A DNA stretch of 64,000 nucleotides from the NCBI GenBank assembly GCA_965644295.1, contig CBFFRP010000430.1, positions 186,001 through 250,000 of the forward strand, given 5' to 3'. A program made the position numbers and the translations under genes. The DNA is from Paraphysomonas bandaiensis. Taxonomy: Eukaryota; Chrysophyceae. The notes beneath the pieces were generated by a model. That model made no database searches. It was not told the origin of the DNA and saw nothing but the letters and a program-made list of their open reading frames with translations. Positions 35,723 through 46,874 of the stretch are shown one piece after another. How positions within the stretch are numbered: the first letter of the stretch is position 1; every line of letters begins with the position of its first letter.

Positions 35723-36089
35723 ATGTCAGATTCCGAACAGTCCGCTGTGTGTGCTGCGTGGATGACCTACTATTTTTCACTGGTGGGTGATCAAGTCCCC
35801 GACTCTGACTCGGAGATTCACCTCGAGCCCATTCCTAAGAAGAATGTGTACTCGGAGTACCGCTTTGACATGAAGTCGAGGTAATACCAAAACCTGGGTT
35901 TTGATGTAAAACCTGGTGAAATTTTTGGTGATGGTCGGAAAAGGGTATAACTATGCACAATAAGTAACTATGAAGTTAATAACAGTGTGAAGAGTATTAT
36001 TTATAATATTTTTTACTAATTTCTTCCATATTACTTCAGTTTTACAGCAATAAAAGTCACCGACTACACATATATATTACATACAGTTC

Positions 36090-36490
36090 ACAAGTATGAA
36101 CTATAACCATCTCACTAAACACCACTACACCATCTCAGAATACACCCACATACCATCTCACTATACACCCATATACCATCTCACTATACACCCATACCAT
36201 ATTACTATGCATCACTATACCATCCCACTATATTATACCACTATACCATCTACTGTATGCCACTATACCACCTAACTATACATCACTACACTATCTCACT
36301 ATACACCCATATACCATCTCACTATACACCCATATACCATCTCACTATACACCCATACCATATTACTATGCATCACTATACCGTCCCACTATATTATACC
36401 ACTATACCATCTACTGTATACCACTATACCACCTAACTATACATCACTACACTATCTCACTATACACCCATATACCATTTCACTATACAC
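36090..36490. repeat. Tandem repeats inside the TIR element
   Basis: Short units (CCATCTCACTATACACCCAT plus ATA) are nested in a longer block of about 165 bp that is present twice (about 36150-36310 and 36312-36470), with few differences. All lie within the 978-bp element. Confidence 0.85.
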
Positions 36491-36495
36491 CTACG

Positions 36496-36755
36496 TATGG
36501 GACAAATCATACGCGATGGGCAGAAACCAAGCCAAAGGAAAAACCGGGCCTGATCACATAACAACGGCCTCAGCATGCGCAGACTGTGCACTCCCAATCG
36601 ACAACATGGCACACATGCTTCTCACCTGCACACACCCCGACCTCACTCACATACGTGAAGATGTTCACCAAGCACACCACAAGTTCGACAAACTTCGCAC
36701 ACGCACGCTCCCCCATCCCTGGTTCCACACCGCCATAATCAAACTAGCAAACTAA
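36496..36755 (+). pseudogene. Captured non-LTR reverse transcriptase C-terminal fragment
   Basis: The frame YVWDKSYAMGRNQAKGKTGP leads into CADCALPIDNMAHMLLTC, a Cx2Cx8Hx4C zinc-knuckle pattern typical of the last part of LINE-type reverse transcriptases, then an Arg/His-rich end and a stop at 36755. The segment is clearly richer in G+C than the DNA around it, which suggests a different origin. Only about 85 residues remain. It sits inside the TIR element. Confidence 0.55.
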
Positions 36756-38518
36756 CCTCTCAGATACAAATTACAGTAAAATAATAACTCAATACTTATA
36801 TATGAAACCTGGTGAAATTGCTTTACCAGGTTTTGGTATTACCTCGACTTATGGAACAGATTAGTGAGATTCCACTTCAGCTGCAGACATTCCTGCAGAT
36901 ATGGAAGAAGATTTTCTCGTACGTCAAGGTTCGGAAATATAAGCAGAGTTGTGGGCATTGCAATACTTGTGCCATGCTTTCGGATAAGCGTCGCCAGTTC
37001 AGAGATCGAAGGGGGCGGGAGGAGATTACGAATCTTTACGCCCTACACCGTCTAAGTACTATGCAGGAACGCCGTCGGTACTACTCCAGACGACTTGAAG
37101 CACAGCTCCCCCCACAGTTAGTACTGTCCACCATTTCAGATGGTATGCAGCAAAATCATTGTATGCTTCCCTGGTTTGGACATAATAAGATGTCCGCTTC
37201 GCAAAGGAGGAGTGGACCCAACTGCAGTTCACGTTTGAGAGGGTGGTCACTCCTGCCGAGTTGACTGAACATCCTCTTGGCGTGAAGACATCATATCGGG
37301 CATATGCCTCAGAGGAATACATCGAAATTGTCGAGGACACTGACCAGCAGTCTCTCTGTGGCCTCGTTGCTCAACTTTGTGAAGTGCAGAGTTATCCTCT
37401 CCCTAGTGAAAAGCCCTTGAACTTCTTGAAGAATCTTCCAAGCGGTGACTTTTCCCCAGCCCCCTTCATAGCTGGATCTTTTGAGTTAACTTCAGCTCTG
37501 TGCAAGAAAATGATAGAACAATATTCAACGCATAAGCCGAAGGTGGCCGAGGAATGGAAAGAGTGGCTGGATATTTCTCCCAAGAGTAATAGTGCTCAAG
37601 ATTTTGTCACCGAAATTGGTGGAATATTTATTCCACTAAGAGATGTCCTATTCAGTGGGACTGGAGTGTCCGATTTTGAAGTGGAATGCGGACATAGAGG
37701 AGTACGCGGAGGGCTATATGGATCCCATGCAGACGGAATTAGGAGGGTCAAGGCTACGGCTTGTGTTCTACACAACGAGAACAAAACTTCCGGCGCAAGG
37801 AAGATACCCCCACGAGTTGTCGTCCGGAATTGTGATGGTTCTACACCCACCGATATGGTCGGAGTCTTGCCCAATGTATACCCCGGCAGAGAAGAGCAGC
37901 GTGCGGCGAGGAAGAAGACAAATGTTGAAAGAAAAGAAGCACGTGCAAAGAAGGCGAGGCTTGATGCCAGGAGGAGGGAGGAAGGCTGGGATTGTGGTGA
38001 TATAATCGTCAATGACTCAGACGATAGTAATCAATCTGGTATGTTATTGTGTTGTAGATATTATATTATTATGCCATGTTTATATCTGTACAATATCAGG
38101 ACAAGAGGTGGAGTCATCATCGTCTGATGACGATGGTAACCCCTCTATCACGTATTCTCCTGGGGACGAAATTGTTACTGTGACTAGGATGCGTGGTATT
38201 GTCCATGCTGTCAATGATGATGGTACCTATCATCTTGTTTACAAAAGCAAGAAGAGATGTGGTGCCACCAGGGAGGATAAGTCAGTGCGCTCCAAATACT
38301 TCTCGCTTACATCTGGTATACTTTATATATATGCTTGTTTGTGTACTGTACCTAATATTGATTATAGCCCACCAGGATAAGCCTCATAATATTCCCTCCA
38401 GTAAAAGAGACAATATATCCAGGTGGAGATATATATCCAGGAACCCACAGGTGCAGTTGATTCTGCTTCTATTATTACTGGTAAACGTACCAGAAGTTCA
38501 GTTGATTATCGCTTGTAA

Positions 38519-39362
38519 GTATAGATAGCACTTTGTAATATATATAATAGTGCTATCTATAGTATGTGTGTATTAACCGTTACATTGACCGTTACATTCT
38601 CACTTTTTGGACCTGTAACTAATATAAAACTTATTAAATGTCTCCAAAAACATGTTCTCTTTACACCTACTACATTACTTATTGCAAAACATATAAAAAA
38701 CACAACTTAAATCGACATTTTCAAAATTTCACCAGGTTTAGAGCGCTTCTCCAGGTTTGTTCATCACATCAACTTATAGTGACTTGTATAAATTATATGG
38801 TAGTATACATATGTCTATGTGTATCCTGTAGAGGATGATATCGGATACATAGGACAATATGTGGAGTGTAAACACATAAACGTGTAAACACTTTAGTTAC
38901 ATCGACAGTACTCACGGCTGATATATTTCATAGCTTTGATGAAGCATGATTGTGGGAATACACGTTCGTGAGTTATAAGAGGATGTGGAACTTTACTTCT
39001 GAAGCTGTATTCTGTACTGCGACTCTATGCTGTCTGCACATTAATGATACGAAGCTAGAAAATATTGGTTTGGACGAGATGAATATCACCAATACCAATT
39101 CATTTGTCATTGTTCAGGTCGAATTTGAATTCGATATTTCAACTGTTGTGACGAGGTTGAATAGGCCCTCAATTACGGTATCGAAATAGAGACAGCAATT
39201 CATTGTCAATTAATTGCAACCTTCTAGTGAACAATTAAACTTCGATTATAACGTATATTCCATGCAATTAAAATGCAATTCAATTAATTGTGTGACGCAG
39301 CCCTGGTCGATATATGCCTAAAAGTAGTGACAATAGAAAACTTTTATTACGATTTAAATTTA
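38519..39362. other. Intergenic, with a trace of the TIR-element motif
   Basis: Around 38722-38757 the string ATTTCACCAGGTTT matches the subterminal word of the 978-bp element, so a small remnant may lie here. A frame at 38950-39189 has no splice or family support. The last 30 bases before the helicase stop contain a 16-bp tandem duplication (TATTACGATTTAAATT). Confidence 0.45.
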
Positions 39363-41953
39363 TTACGATTTAAATTCAGATACTGCGGTAGTTCTAAGTT
39401 TCTTTTTGAAATATCCATTGGTTTTTCTAAATGATCCTGACGCTGACAAACCTATTTTCCTTATCTTTTGTCTTTCGTTTTTGGGCAGTTGTGCGACTGG
39501 CTTCTTGCTGGAATCATCGTTCTTCTTGTCTACAGCACCGCGGCTGCGTTTGCTTTTTGCAGACAATGAATAAACTTCATCTCTGTTTCTCTTCTTTGTT
39601 TTTTCACTTGCTATTACCTCTTTCGAAAATGCTCCATTAAATATCTTTCCGATAACGTCGTCATGGTTGCGAAGTGCGGAAGGACTCTCACGTAATCCAA
39701 AACACTTGGCCACATGACCCAAATGTAATGACTGAACTTTAAATATTCCCTTCGCATCCGAGGAATGCGTAGCATACGCTCGAACAAAAGAACGAAACGA
39801 CTGCCTTGCGGCATCCAAAAGATAACGGTTCTTCAGCACAGTGGACTCTACCCGTCGCTGTAAAATGACAGCAGTCATTTCATCAACATTTTTAAACTTG
39901 CCTGACCCGGGAATCTGGGAGGAAGACTCCAGGAAAAGGTTTTGTAGAGACAGAGGGCGCGGTGCCATGCCGTGTGACTGCAGCAGCTGTAAGTACTGCG
40001 CCTCGGAGGGCAATAAGAAAATGACAGCACTTCCCCCTTGACCCCTTCGTGCAGTACGTCCAATGCGGTGCACGTAGTCCGTGGTCTCACATGGTGGGTC
40101 ATACTGCACGATCCAGTCCACACTCGGCAGATCTAGACCTCTCGCGGCAACGTCAGTGCAGAGCAAAACACCTTTAGAGGCATTACAGAACTTTTTGTAC
40201 ACCTGTTGCCTCGATCGTTGGGGAACATTTCCATGTAGACGGTACATATTGCACTCCTTACCAAATATGCCTGTAAAGGTATACTCTAGCGGATCGAGGT
40301 AGTGGTCCGATGTATCGGTCTTGGTCTTTGGAGTCCCACCTGTGGAATCTCCGCTAGAAGAATCTGCTATAGGAGCATCCAGCTCAAGGGGCCACTCAGT
40401 GTTGTGCATCAACAATGCGTGATAGTCGACAGAGTCACATGTGGCGAAGAAGACCATCACCTTCTCATGGGAGTGTAGCCGCAAGAAACTCAAGAGCGCA
40501 GCCAGCCTCCACTTACAGGTGACCATCATAAAATATTGTGCCAGCTGCTCTGGAGCTTCCATCATCTCACCCTCATCCAAACCACCTCGCTTTTTCTTTG
40601 GTCCTACTTCCTCTTCCACTACCCCCTGCACAGCTCCAGTGCCGCCGTCCAGCCGGCCCGTGTCTTTGCCAAGAGCAAGGAGGTCAGTAAGATCGTTCAC
40701 TGGCTCCACGCTTTGACGCTCTGCATCCACCACAAGAAACCCACGTCCACCCATCACAGGCATCGCCAAGTGCTACGAAGTATGAATTATTCACACAAAA
40801 TTACACAACTAAAGCACACCTTCACTGCCTTTGTGAGAGTCGCCGACGCCATGAGGAACGAGAGCTTAGAAATGTCGGTACAGACCTTTGATTGGTGCAA
40901 AGACTGCTGTTGCCACTTGTGTTGCAGGTTATTTCTAGCCTCACTGGGCGCTGTTCCTTCTGCTACTTTGAGTCCAGGAAGCTGTGTACCAATAATAACG
41001 CTACAAATTTCCAAGATAGTCTGCTCGAACCCCATGTCAAGTAGCCGGTCCGCCTCGTCCAACACAAACCAACGCAGGTGGTTGAGGTTGAAGCTCTCCG
41101 TTGCCCTAACATGATCGAGGAATCGTCCTGGCGTACCAATAAGCACTGATATTCCCTTTCGCAGACGTGCCTTTTCGCTTTTACGTTTCTCTCCACCAGT
41201 GATGGAGCCACCTACAATCCAGACGCAGCACTTAGTGAGAAGTTCTAATACATCTGCTATCTGAGCACAGAGCTCTCGGGTAGGAGCTAAAACGACAGCG
41301 TAGGTTCCGTCCGCTCGACTAACCGCAGGAGACATGGTCATCAGGTCATTGATTACAGGTATTAGGTATGCCAGAGTCTTCCCAGATCCTGTCTCAGACT
41401 TCATGAGAATATTCTGCTTTTCTTCTAAAGTGGGAATCACAACACTCTGTACGCGTGTGGAGGACAGAAGTCCCATACCCCCTTTCTCTCGTGGACTTTC
41501 TAGGTGACTTACTAACCGTTTATCTAAGTTGAAAGATGAAAAAGCAGTGCGAGTAAATATGTGAGAGCTTCCCACTGACATCGCAGGACGTTTTAATGCA
41601 TTCTTGGATAAATCTCTTGGTTTAGCATGAAATTGCATTGGGTCCTCTTCTATAGTTAATGTATGATACTTCTCGTTAGCAGGTTTCGGTACGACAGGCG
41701 GCTCAATAGACTGTGACTGTATTTTTTTGACCTTCTCAGGCTTCTTCTCAGTCTTCTTGACATCACTATGGGGTGGTTTACTGTCTCTCTTGTTGTTATT
41801 AATAATATTAATTGACTTTTGTTTAATATTCTTTTCAGGACGATTTTCATGTATATTTATGGGTTTAAGAGAGGGTTTGGGAGGACTGGGGAGGGTCTCT
41901 GTGGTAGAGGGTTCCCCGAAGTTGATATTCAGCTCAAAATCATCATCAAGCAT
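39363..41953 (-). CDS. DEAD-box RNA helicase, DDX31/Dbp7 type
   Basis: Exons 40820-41953 and 39363-40772, separated by a 47-bp phase-0 intron, give 847 residues. After a Lys/Pro-rich N-terminal tail of about 130 residues come the helicase motifs in order: Q-motif region (TRVQSVVIP), I (SETGSGKT), Ia (PTRELCAQ), Ib (GTPGRFLDH), II (DEAD), III (SAT), IV (VMVFFATCDSV), V (VLLCTDVAARGLD) and VI (HRIGRTARRG). Motif III is nine codons upstream of the intron. The insertions between domains and the basic C-terminal tail with KKNDDSSKK and KKKLRTT fit the Dbp7/DDX31 branch, which acts in the nucleolus on 60S ribosomal subunit assembly. The start at 41953 (MLDDDFELNINFG) is chosen because the open frame upstream is low-complexity leader. 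Confidence 0.9.
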
Positions 41954-42218
41954 GGTGTATATATGTAATAAAGGTGAATTAAGTATATATGTATGATATA
42001 TAGAGTTCTGGACTTCTTGTATATGTATGTCTAGATGTGTGTAGTACTCTATCCTCAGCCAATGAACATACACCTCCTGTGTGGGTGACCTCACTATACT
42101 ATAGTATAGCAGTACATTCGTACACAGGTACACAATGACCATATGATAAAATCATATATACGCTGCTGTATTATTGTATACGGTGTCCATAATAAACAAA
42201 AAAAATACTGCAATATCA

Positions 42219-42257
42219 CAGAATCGAACCTACGATAATATAATACATTTATATATT
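42219..42257. promoter_or_regulatory. Putative U6 promoter: TATA box and inverted B-box-like element
   Basis: TTTATATATT at 42248-42257 lies 18-27 bp before the U6 start, a normal place for a polymerase III TATA element. AGAATCGAACC at 42220-42230 is the reverse complement of GGTTCGATTCT, one base off the tRNA B-box consensus, and no tRNA can be folded around it. Extragenic B boxes drive U6 in yeast (downstream) and via a neighbouring tRNA in trypanosomatids; use here is a guess. Confidence 0.4.
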
Positions 42258-42274
42258 CAATACACTCTCGACAT

Positions 42275-42296
42275 GTTTGAGCTTCGGCTCATCAGT

Positions 42297-42328
<32 letters not shown>

Positions 42329-42380
42329 GGCCCCTGGGCAAGGATGACACGCATAAATCGAGAAGATGTATCAAAGTTTT
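42275..42380 (+). ncRNA. U6 spliceosomal snRNA
   Basis: The 5' hairpin GAGC-TTCG-GCTC (42279-42290) is followed by the near-invariant U6 core: GGAACGATACAGAGAAGATT with the ACAGAGA box at 42312-42318, the AGC triad at 42324-42326, then GCATGG..CCCTGGGCAAGGATGACACG forming the internal stem-loop. A run of nine T at 42377-42385 ends the gene. The core differs from human U6 at only a few positions (CCTGGGC for CCTGCGC). U6 is the catalytic RNA of the spliceosome, in keeping with the intron-rich genes here. The 5' end is set at G42275 by the TATA distance and may be off by a few bases. Confidence 0.95.
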
Positions 42381-42410
42381 TTTTTCATTTTTTACTACAA
42401 TGCTACCTAC

Positions 42411-42487
42411 TATCTTATGGAATCTCCTGTACAATCTTATCCTATGAAATCTCCTGTACAATCTTATCCTATGAAATCTCCTGTACA
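42411..42487. repeat. 27-bp tandem repeat, about 3 copies
   Basis: Three near-identical units starting ATCTTATCCTATGAAATCTC lie between U6 and the JmjC gene. The first copy has TATGG for CTATGA-type bases. Confidence 0.9.
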
Positions 42488-42681
42488 TCATAGATGTACC
42501 TATAGAGTGACCCCATATCCTATTCTTATACGTATATTTTCTGTACACAGCTACCTATAAGAAGATACGACTCGTCAAGAGATCCTACATACATATAAGA
42601 ACAGACCAACTCCATCAATACACACCACCTCAATACAATTTAAACATCATTATAATCAGATTCTATTAAACTTCATTACAT

Positions 42682-44424
42682 ATGAAATTTACTGCATTCA
42701 TTACTATTCTTATTGCTATATTAGCTGTATATTTCAAGACTGAATTATATGCAGCAGCTGTCGCATGTACCATCCAAATATCTCTATATGCAAACAATTA
42801 TTTCTTTTTATCTCTATTTTTTAATGGATTCACACCTGAAAACTCACATTTTCCATCTTTAAATATGGGAAATCATAATATATTAACTATGAAATGGATA
42901 TACGTATTCAGATATATGTTTAAAGACCAGTTCTTTATGTCATCTCTTGCTGATGAAACACTTACTGATATTGAGACACGTCTACATAAACAATTTAATG
43001 ATAATGGATGGAATATAAGTACCTTCAGTGAAGTCCCTGTACCTACAATACAATGGGGAGATATCAGCCCTGAAGAGTTTCATTCCAACTACGTTGTTCC
43101 TGGTGTGCCTGTTATTCTCAAGAATGTTCCAACATCTGCAAGAGAACTATGGTCACCTGAGTTCTTTGCATCTAATTATGGAGAACATGAAATTGATGTT
43201 GTGAATACTATTACACAGTCTGTATTGCGGATGAATATGTCCCGATACGTGGATGCCCATCGTTCTGATACCGATCCTGAACGTGGGACGGACACGTGGT
43301 ATATTCGCGCTCTCAGTGACATATTCGACGTGTACCCGGTGAGTATTTACAAGCTGAATATGCACACTGTGATGAAAATTCTATATGATAGGAGCTGTCT
43401 GAGCAAGTTAACCCCCAGCAATTCGGAGAATATCTCAAATCTCGATTTATTACCTCCCAGATATTCATGGGGATGGTACAATCATCGGGAACATCTTATC
43501 ACTGTGCGAATTTCAACAACCTTTTCTTCCAGGTCAGCTAGTTTGGTGACTTGTCAATGTATTATAACTGCATTTTTGTCTATACAATATAGATACAAGG
43601 TCGGAAAAAGTGGACGTTCGTGTCACCACAGTACAACGCACTAATGGTATGCACTACTTCGCTCGACGGTTGATACTGAACTTATTTTTGTCTCACAGTA
43701 CCCCATGTTCAATGAAAAATCTATGGATGTGGCATCTTTTGTCACCACGGTAGCACTGGGATCAGACGATATTATGAAGTCTCACTTCCCTCTATACCAG
43801 GTATTGACCTCATGTTGTGATGTTGTGATAGTGATGCTCCTAACCTTGGTCCACAGTATGCTCCTAAAATGACTGCTGTCCTTGAGCCTGGGGATGTACT
43901 AATGAATCCTCCAGTAAGTCTAATTGCCTCTGCGATTGTTTCCTAATTAACTATGTTTCATTTGCTGCAGTGGCAATGGCACATGATTGAGAATTTGGAA
44001 CCGGTGTCAATTGGAGTGGCGACGCGATGGTTCCTTTCCCCTGGTCAGAAGTATCAAAACGCGGTGCACTCGACCTTACAATTTCTTAGTCCTTATATAT
44101 GGTATTTATTCGTATTTATATGAGTGACATCTCACTCTAGACCTGTGGTGACCGGTTTGCTAAATTTGAACATTCTGTGCCACAACATTCATAACATATA
44201 TATCCCATGATAATTAGGTTTATGTATTTGCATACTTTAATTTATGACGATATCACAGGAATCTGTATTACTCTAAGATACTCAATCTGGAGCGTGGAAT
44301 TAGGGCACACAAAGCCTCGAACACACCTCCTATGGACGAGAGATTTAACTTTGGTGTCAAGGGATCTGCTGCCGCATATCGACCGAAAATATTTCCAGCT
44401 AGCGTGTACAAGTCGAGCATGTAG
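42682..44424 (+). CDS. JmjC/cupin_8 domain protein with N-terminal membrane segments
   Basis: Exons 42682-43338, 43392-43532, 43593-43646, 43699-43800, 43857-43913, 43971-44101 and 44259-44424 give 435 residues. The N-terminus is hydrophobic (MKFTAFITILIAILAVYF and a second span), so it is probably secreted or membrane-bound. A JmjC-type core follows: WGDISPEEFHSNYVVPGVPVI near 130, YHCANFNNLFFQIQGRKKW with the first metal-site His, and LEPGDVLMNPPWQWHMIENL with the second His. The usual HxD/E is HCA(N) here, so metal binding and catalysis are uncertain. The family includes protein and RNA hydroxylases using Fe(II) and 2-oxoglutarate. The last intron (157 bp) is longer than usual. A frame of 80 codons continues past the TAG stop. 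Confidence 0.8.
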
Positions 44425-45238
44425 TTGGTGGAAGTGATCCGTTCTTGGTTTCACTTACATGAGCTGATATGGAATTCACTTCGTATTTATCAATTATACA
44501 CACTCTTATATGACAGGTATGACAATGAAATGCACTCTATACTTAAATCACAACTTCGAGCCTATCTCTCAAATATTTCACGAAGTCTTACATTCCAACA
44601 AACCATCAAACATGCCATTTTTATTCTAATGTTTCTGCAACAAAGCACAAGACCTGGTATTTAAGTAAGTTTAGCTACTGATTTGTAAGTTCTTGCTTTC
44701 ACTGGAGATTATCTTTTAGTCTAATCCTAATCTGAACATCACATAATTACATAATTTGAACATCTATATAACTCTTAACTGGAAGGGTTTTATCCCCACT
44801 AATTTACTACGGTATCATTTTTTCTCGAGTACATTCACCTTCGCTATTAATGGCGTTGATATGGAGTTTTATTCTGCATCAAGTATAGGAACTAGAATAT
44901 ATCATTTACAGATCCCTACGAAATACCAATATAAATATAATATTATTCTTTTAGAGCGAAAGTGGGTGCACCCTGGTGATTGCGGTGACGCACAATAGTA
45001 GTATATCAGAGTTAAGCACTAGTTTGTTAACTTGCAATGCTACATTAGTTCTGACTCTTAAACGCTTATTGCTAATAACCAGACATCCACAACTATTATT
45101 CGGGACCAGGAAGACAAAATTACATTTGTAGTATTATAAGTGTAATGAATATTTTTACTTTCATTTCAAATGATCCTATTTATATACATCTCTAATACCT
45201 ATTTTACTGGCTCCAGGGATAAATGCCACTCTCTCCAC
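44425..45238. other. Intergenic between convergent JmjC and CTL genes
   Basis: Beyond the open frame that continues in phase after the JmjC stop (44425-44664), no exon with good splice sites is seen. The dispersed repeat at 44955-45085 lies here. Confidence 0.45.
44955..45085 (-). repeat. Dispersed repeat, inverted copy of 35101-35253
   Basis: The reverse complement matches the 35.1-kb copy over about 130 bp, including TTAGCAATAAGC, AAGAGTCAGAACTAATGTAG and TGTGCGTCACCGCAA. This copy lacks a 20-bp segment found in the other. Confidence 0.75.
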
Positions 45239-46681
45239 CTACGATATATCAAGCTCACTGATTCGGAGAAAACGGTGGTAAAGAATAGGACTTCTTGTCG
45301 CAAACTCTTCAGGGTTTTCAGCATAAGCTAATATTATCGCATCCACAGCGGAACGAAATCCATGCAGCACAAGAGACACGCATGCGTAAGAAAGAGCAAA
45401 ACACTCCATAAAAAATAATGGCCACATTGGTTCAAGTCCCTTAGTCTCGATCGACGCGACAGCGATAAGAATAGCCGACAGTGCTATGGCGCACCATGAT
45501 GCGATCATCTTAAGCAGGAAACTCGTTGAATCTAGAGCAACTATATCCACTATATCGGGGTACTTGTTGGTAATGGTATTGGAAGCCTTATGCAGCGTGT
45601 GGCCGTATGTACCGATAGAGCAATGTGCGAGACGGTGGTGGCTGCGGGCAAATGGCTCGACAGTACTCCGGATAAGGAGGATAACCCGAGGGGCACAGCA
45701 ACTCACTATAGCGGATATATGCCCGTACGACCGCAGCCTCCACTGTAGTACAGTCATTGTGGAAAGCACACCCTGGCTCGGTGGTACTAGCAGTGCTGCT
45801 TTGCACACAGAACCCATACATGGCGAGATAGCGCACCGCAGATACAACAATACTTGATTCACGCAGTCATTGCGCCGGTATACGACATTGTTGTTCCTGA
45901 CAAAAGTCCATAAATAGGCACTAGAAACAATTGTTCCGAGAAATGAGTGAAAAAATTGAACAATCCAGTACAGAAAAAACATCATCACTATTATGAGAGC
46001 TACACCTTGAGCAATGCTGACCTCTGATATCAGGTAAACAAACAATACCCCCCACCATAGTAACACAAACATTTGCACCAAGACGACTACAAAACAAACA
46101 AGAGGAAGCATAGAATCAAAGTAATCGAGAATTTCGATGGCCAAGTCCAAAAGAGACATCGTTGAATTCAGATTCTCTTTAGCGTGTTGGAACCTTAGTG
46201 AATCCCATACAATTGAAAGAAGTATTCCAACACCAACGACCCAATAATCGGTCCAGATAAATATACTACCAACGCATAATTTCACAATAGCGGATAAGTA
46301 TATTGCTGACGAGAAAAGAGAGTCCCGAACCCACCCAGGATACACCGTCACGCAATACAATGCAACCCCAGAAAAACTAGCTAGCAATGGAGCGATCATT
46401 ATCATGGATGCCCAATTTCCGGCATATTTCGAAGATATCAACGATTGAGAATACGCAGTTTTCCGAATTAAACATGACAACAATATCATGACAACAAAAA
46501 TAGTGCCAAATGCAAATGTATATAAACCATCGCGTCTCTGTGAAGGGGGCTTCGATATTGGAGCCGAGCTATAGTTGCCAATAGCATGACCAGATGGTGT
46601 GGATGGTTGTATAGTTTCATCTTCATTATGATCATGGTGGGTGTCTTCAGTAGTAGCAACTTGAGAATACTGCATCATCAT
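45239..46681 (-). CDS. Choline-transporter-like (CTL/SLC44/PNS1) membrane protein
   Basis: A single-exon frame of 480 residues starts at ATG 46681 (MMMQYSQVATT). After a hydrophilic N-terminus of about 50 residues there are some nine to ten hydrophobic segments. The family core is visible: FFHSFLGTIVSSAYLWTF, a hydrophilic loop with Cys residues (LRCAISPCMGSVCKAAL), and the end pattern ENPEEFATRSPILYHRFL, like the DPELYxxL-type tails of CTL proteins. CTL/PNS1 proteins sit in the plasma or organelle membrane, and some move choline or ethanolamine; the substrate is not certain here. It is unusual in this window in having no intron at this length. Divergent to Mic60 across a tetranucleotide array. 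Confidence 0.75.
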   Translation of the reverse strand: MMMQYSQVATTEDTHHDHNEDETIQPSTPSGHAIGNYSSAPISKPPSQRRDGLYTFAFGTIFVVMILLSCLIRKTAYSQSLISSKYAGNWASMIMIAPLLASFSGVALYCVTVYPGWVRDSLFSSAIYLSAIVKLCVGSIFIWTDYWVVGVGILLSIVWDSLRFQHAKENLNSTMSLLDLAIEILDYFDSMLPLVCFVVVLVQMFVLLWWGVLFVYLISEVSIAQGVALIIVMMFFLYWIVQFFHSFLGTIVSSAYLWTFVRNNNVVYRRNDCVNQVLLYLRCAISPCMGSVCKAALLVPPSQGVLSTMTVLQWRLRSYGHISAIVSCCAPRVILLIRSTVEPFARSHHRLAHCSIGTYGHTLHKASNTITNKYPDIVDIVALDSTSFLLKMIASWCAIALSAILIAVASIETKGLEPMWPLFFMECFALSYACVSLVLHGFRSAVDAIILAYAENPEEFATRSPILYHRFLRISELDIS

Positions 46682-46874
46682 TATATATATATATGTATAT
46701 GTCACAGCACAGTCAAATTACTCTACTACTGAGGGGAATGATAGAAGAGAAGGTGCTCAACCTCCTTAGAGTGATAGCCGGTGAGAGTAGAGTTTATCGG
46801 GTAATAGCGAGTGCATTGGGAGATAATACTCATATACTCGATGGCATATCCCCGCTAATACAGTATACGGCAGC

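Larger units (their letters stand above)
35873..36850. mobile_element. 978-bp TIR element with 3-bp target duplication
   Basis: Both ends carry a 25-bp inverted repeat beginning AAGTCGAGGTAATACCAAAA, with CCTGG completing it, and the trinucleotide ATG lies directly on each side (35870-35872 and 36851-36853). Removing the element plus one ATG restores the host reading frame. Just inside the ends the word AACCTGGTGAAATT occurs in direct orientation on both sides. The interior holds tandem CCATCTCACTATACACCCAT units and a GC-rich fragment of a reverse transcriptase C-terminus. No transposase gene is present, so it is non-autonomous. The left TIR contains GAG|GTAATA, a good splice donor. Confidence 0.85.
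35723..38518 (+). pseudogene. Transposase-like gene split by a TIR element
   Basis: An ATG frame (35723-35872) continues in the same frame at 36854 once the inserted element and one ATG copy are removed, giving FDMEQISEIPLQLQTFLQ. The following part has CGHCNTCAML, a run of R/K-rich helices (LHRLSTMQERRRYYSRR) and ISDGMQQN, a layout seen in the N-terminal half of DUF7869-type transposase-like proteins. The frame then shifts (near 37180) to DVRFAKEEWTQLQF and again looks ambiguous at 37640-37900, so the catalytic part appears deleted or frameshifted. The 3' end is a clean spliced tail: exons to 38038, 38100-38315, 38368-38400 and 38451-38518, with an SH3/Tudor-like segment (GDEIVTVTRMRGIVHAVNDD). 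Family assignment is tentative. Confidence 0.55.

Noticed and set aside
37643-38005. Separate gene in the second frame (LECPILKWNADIEEYAEGYM)
   Set aside because: It reads well but has no start or splice context of its own; it is more likely part of the frameshifted transposase-like pseudogene.
42181-42240. Possible tRNA on the minus strand near AGAATCGAACC
   Set aside because: Only the B-box-like string is present; T-stem bases do not pair and no anticodon arm can be found.
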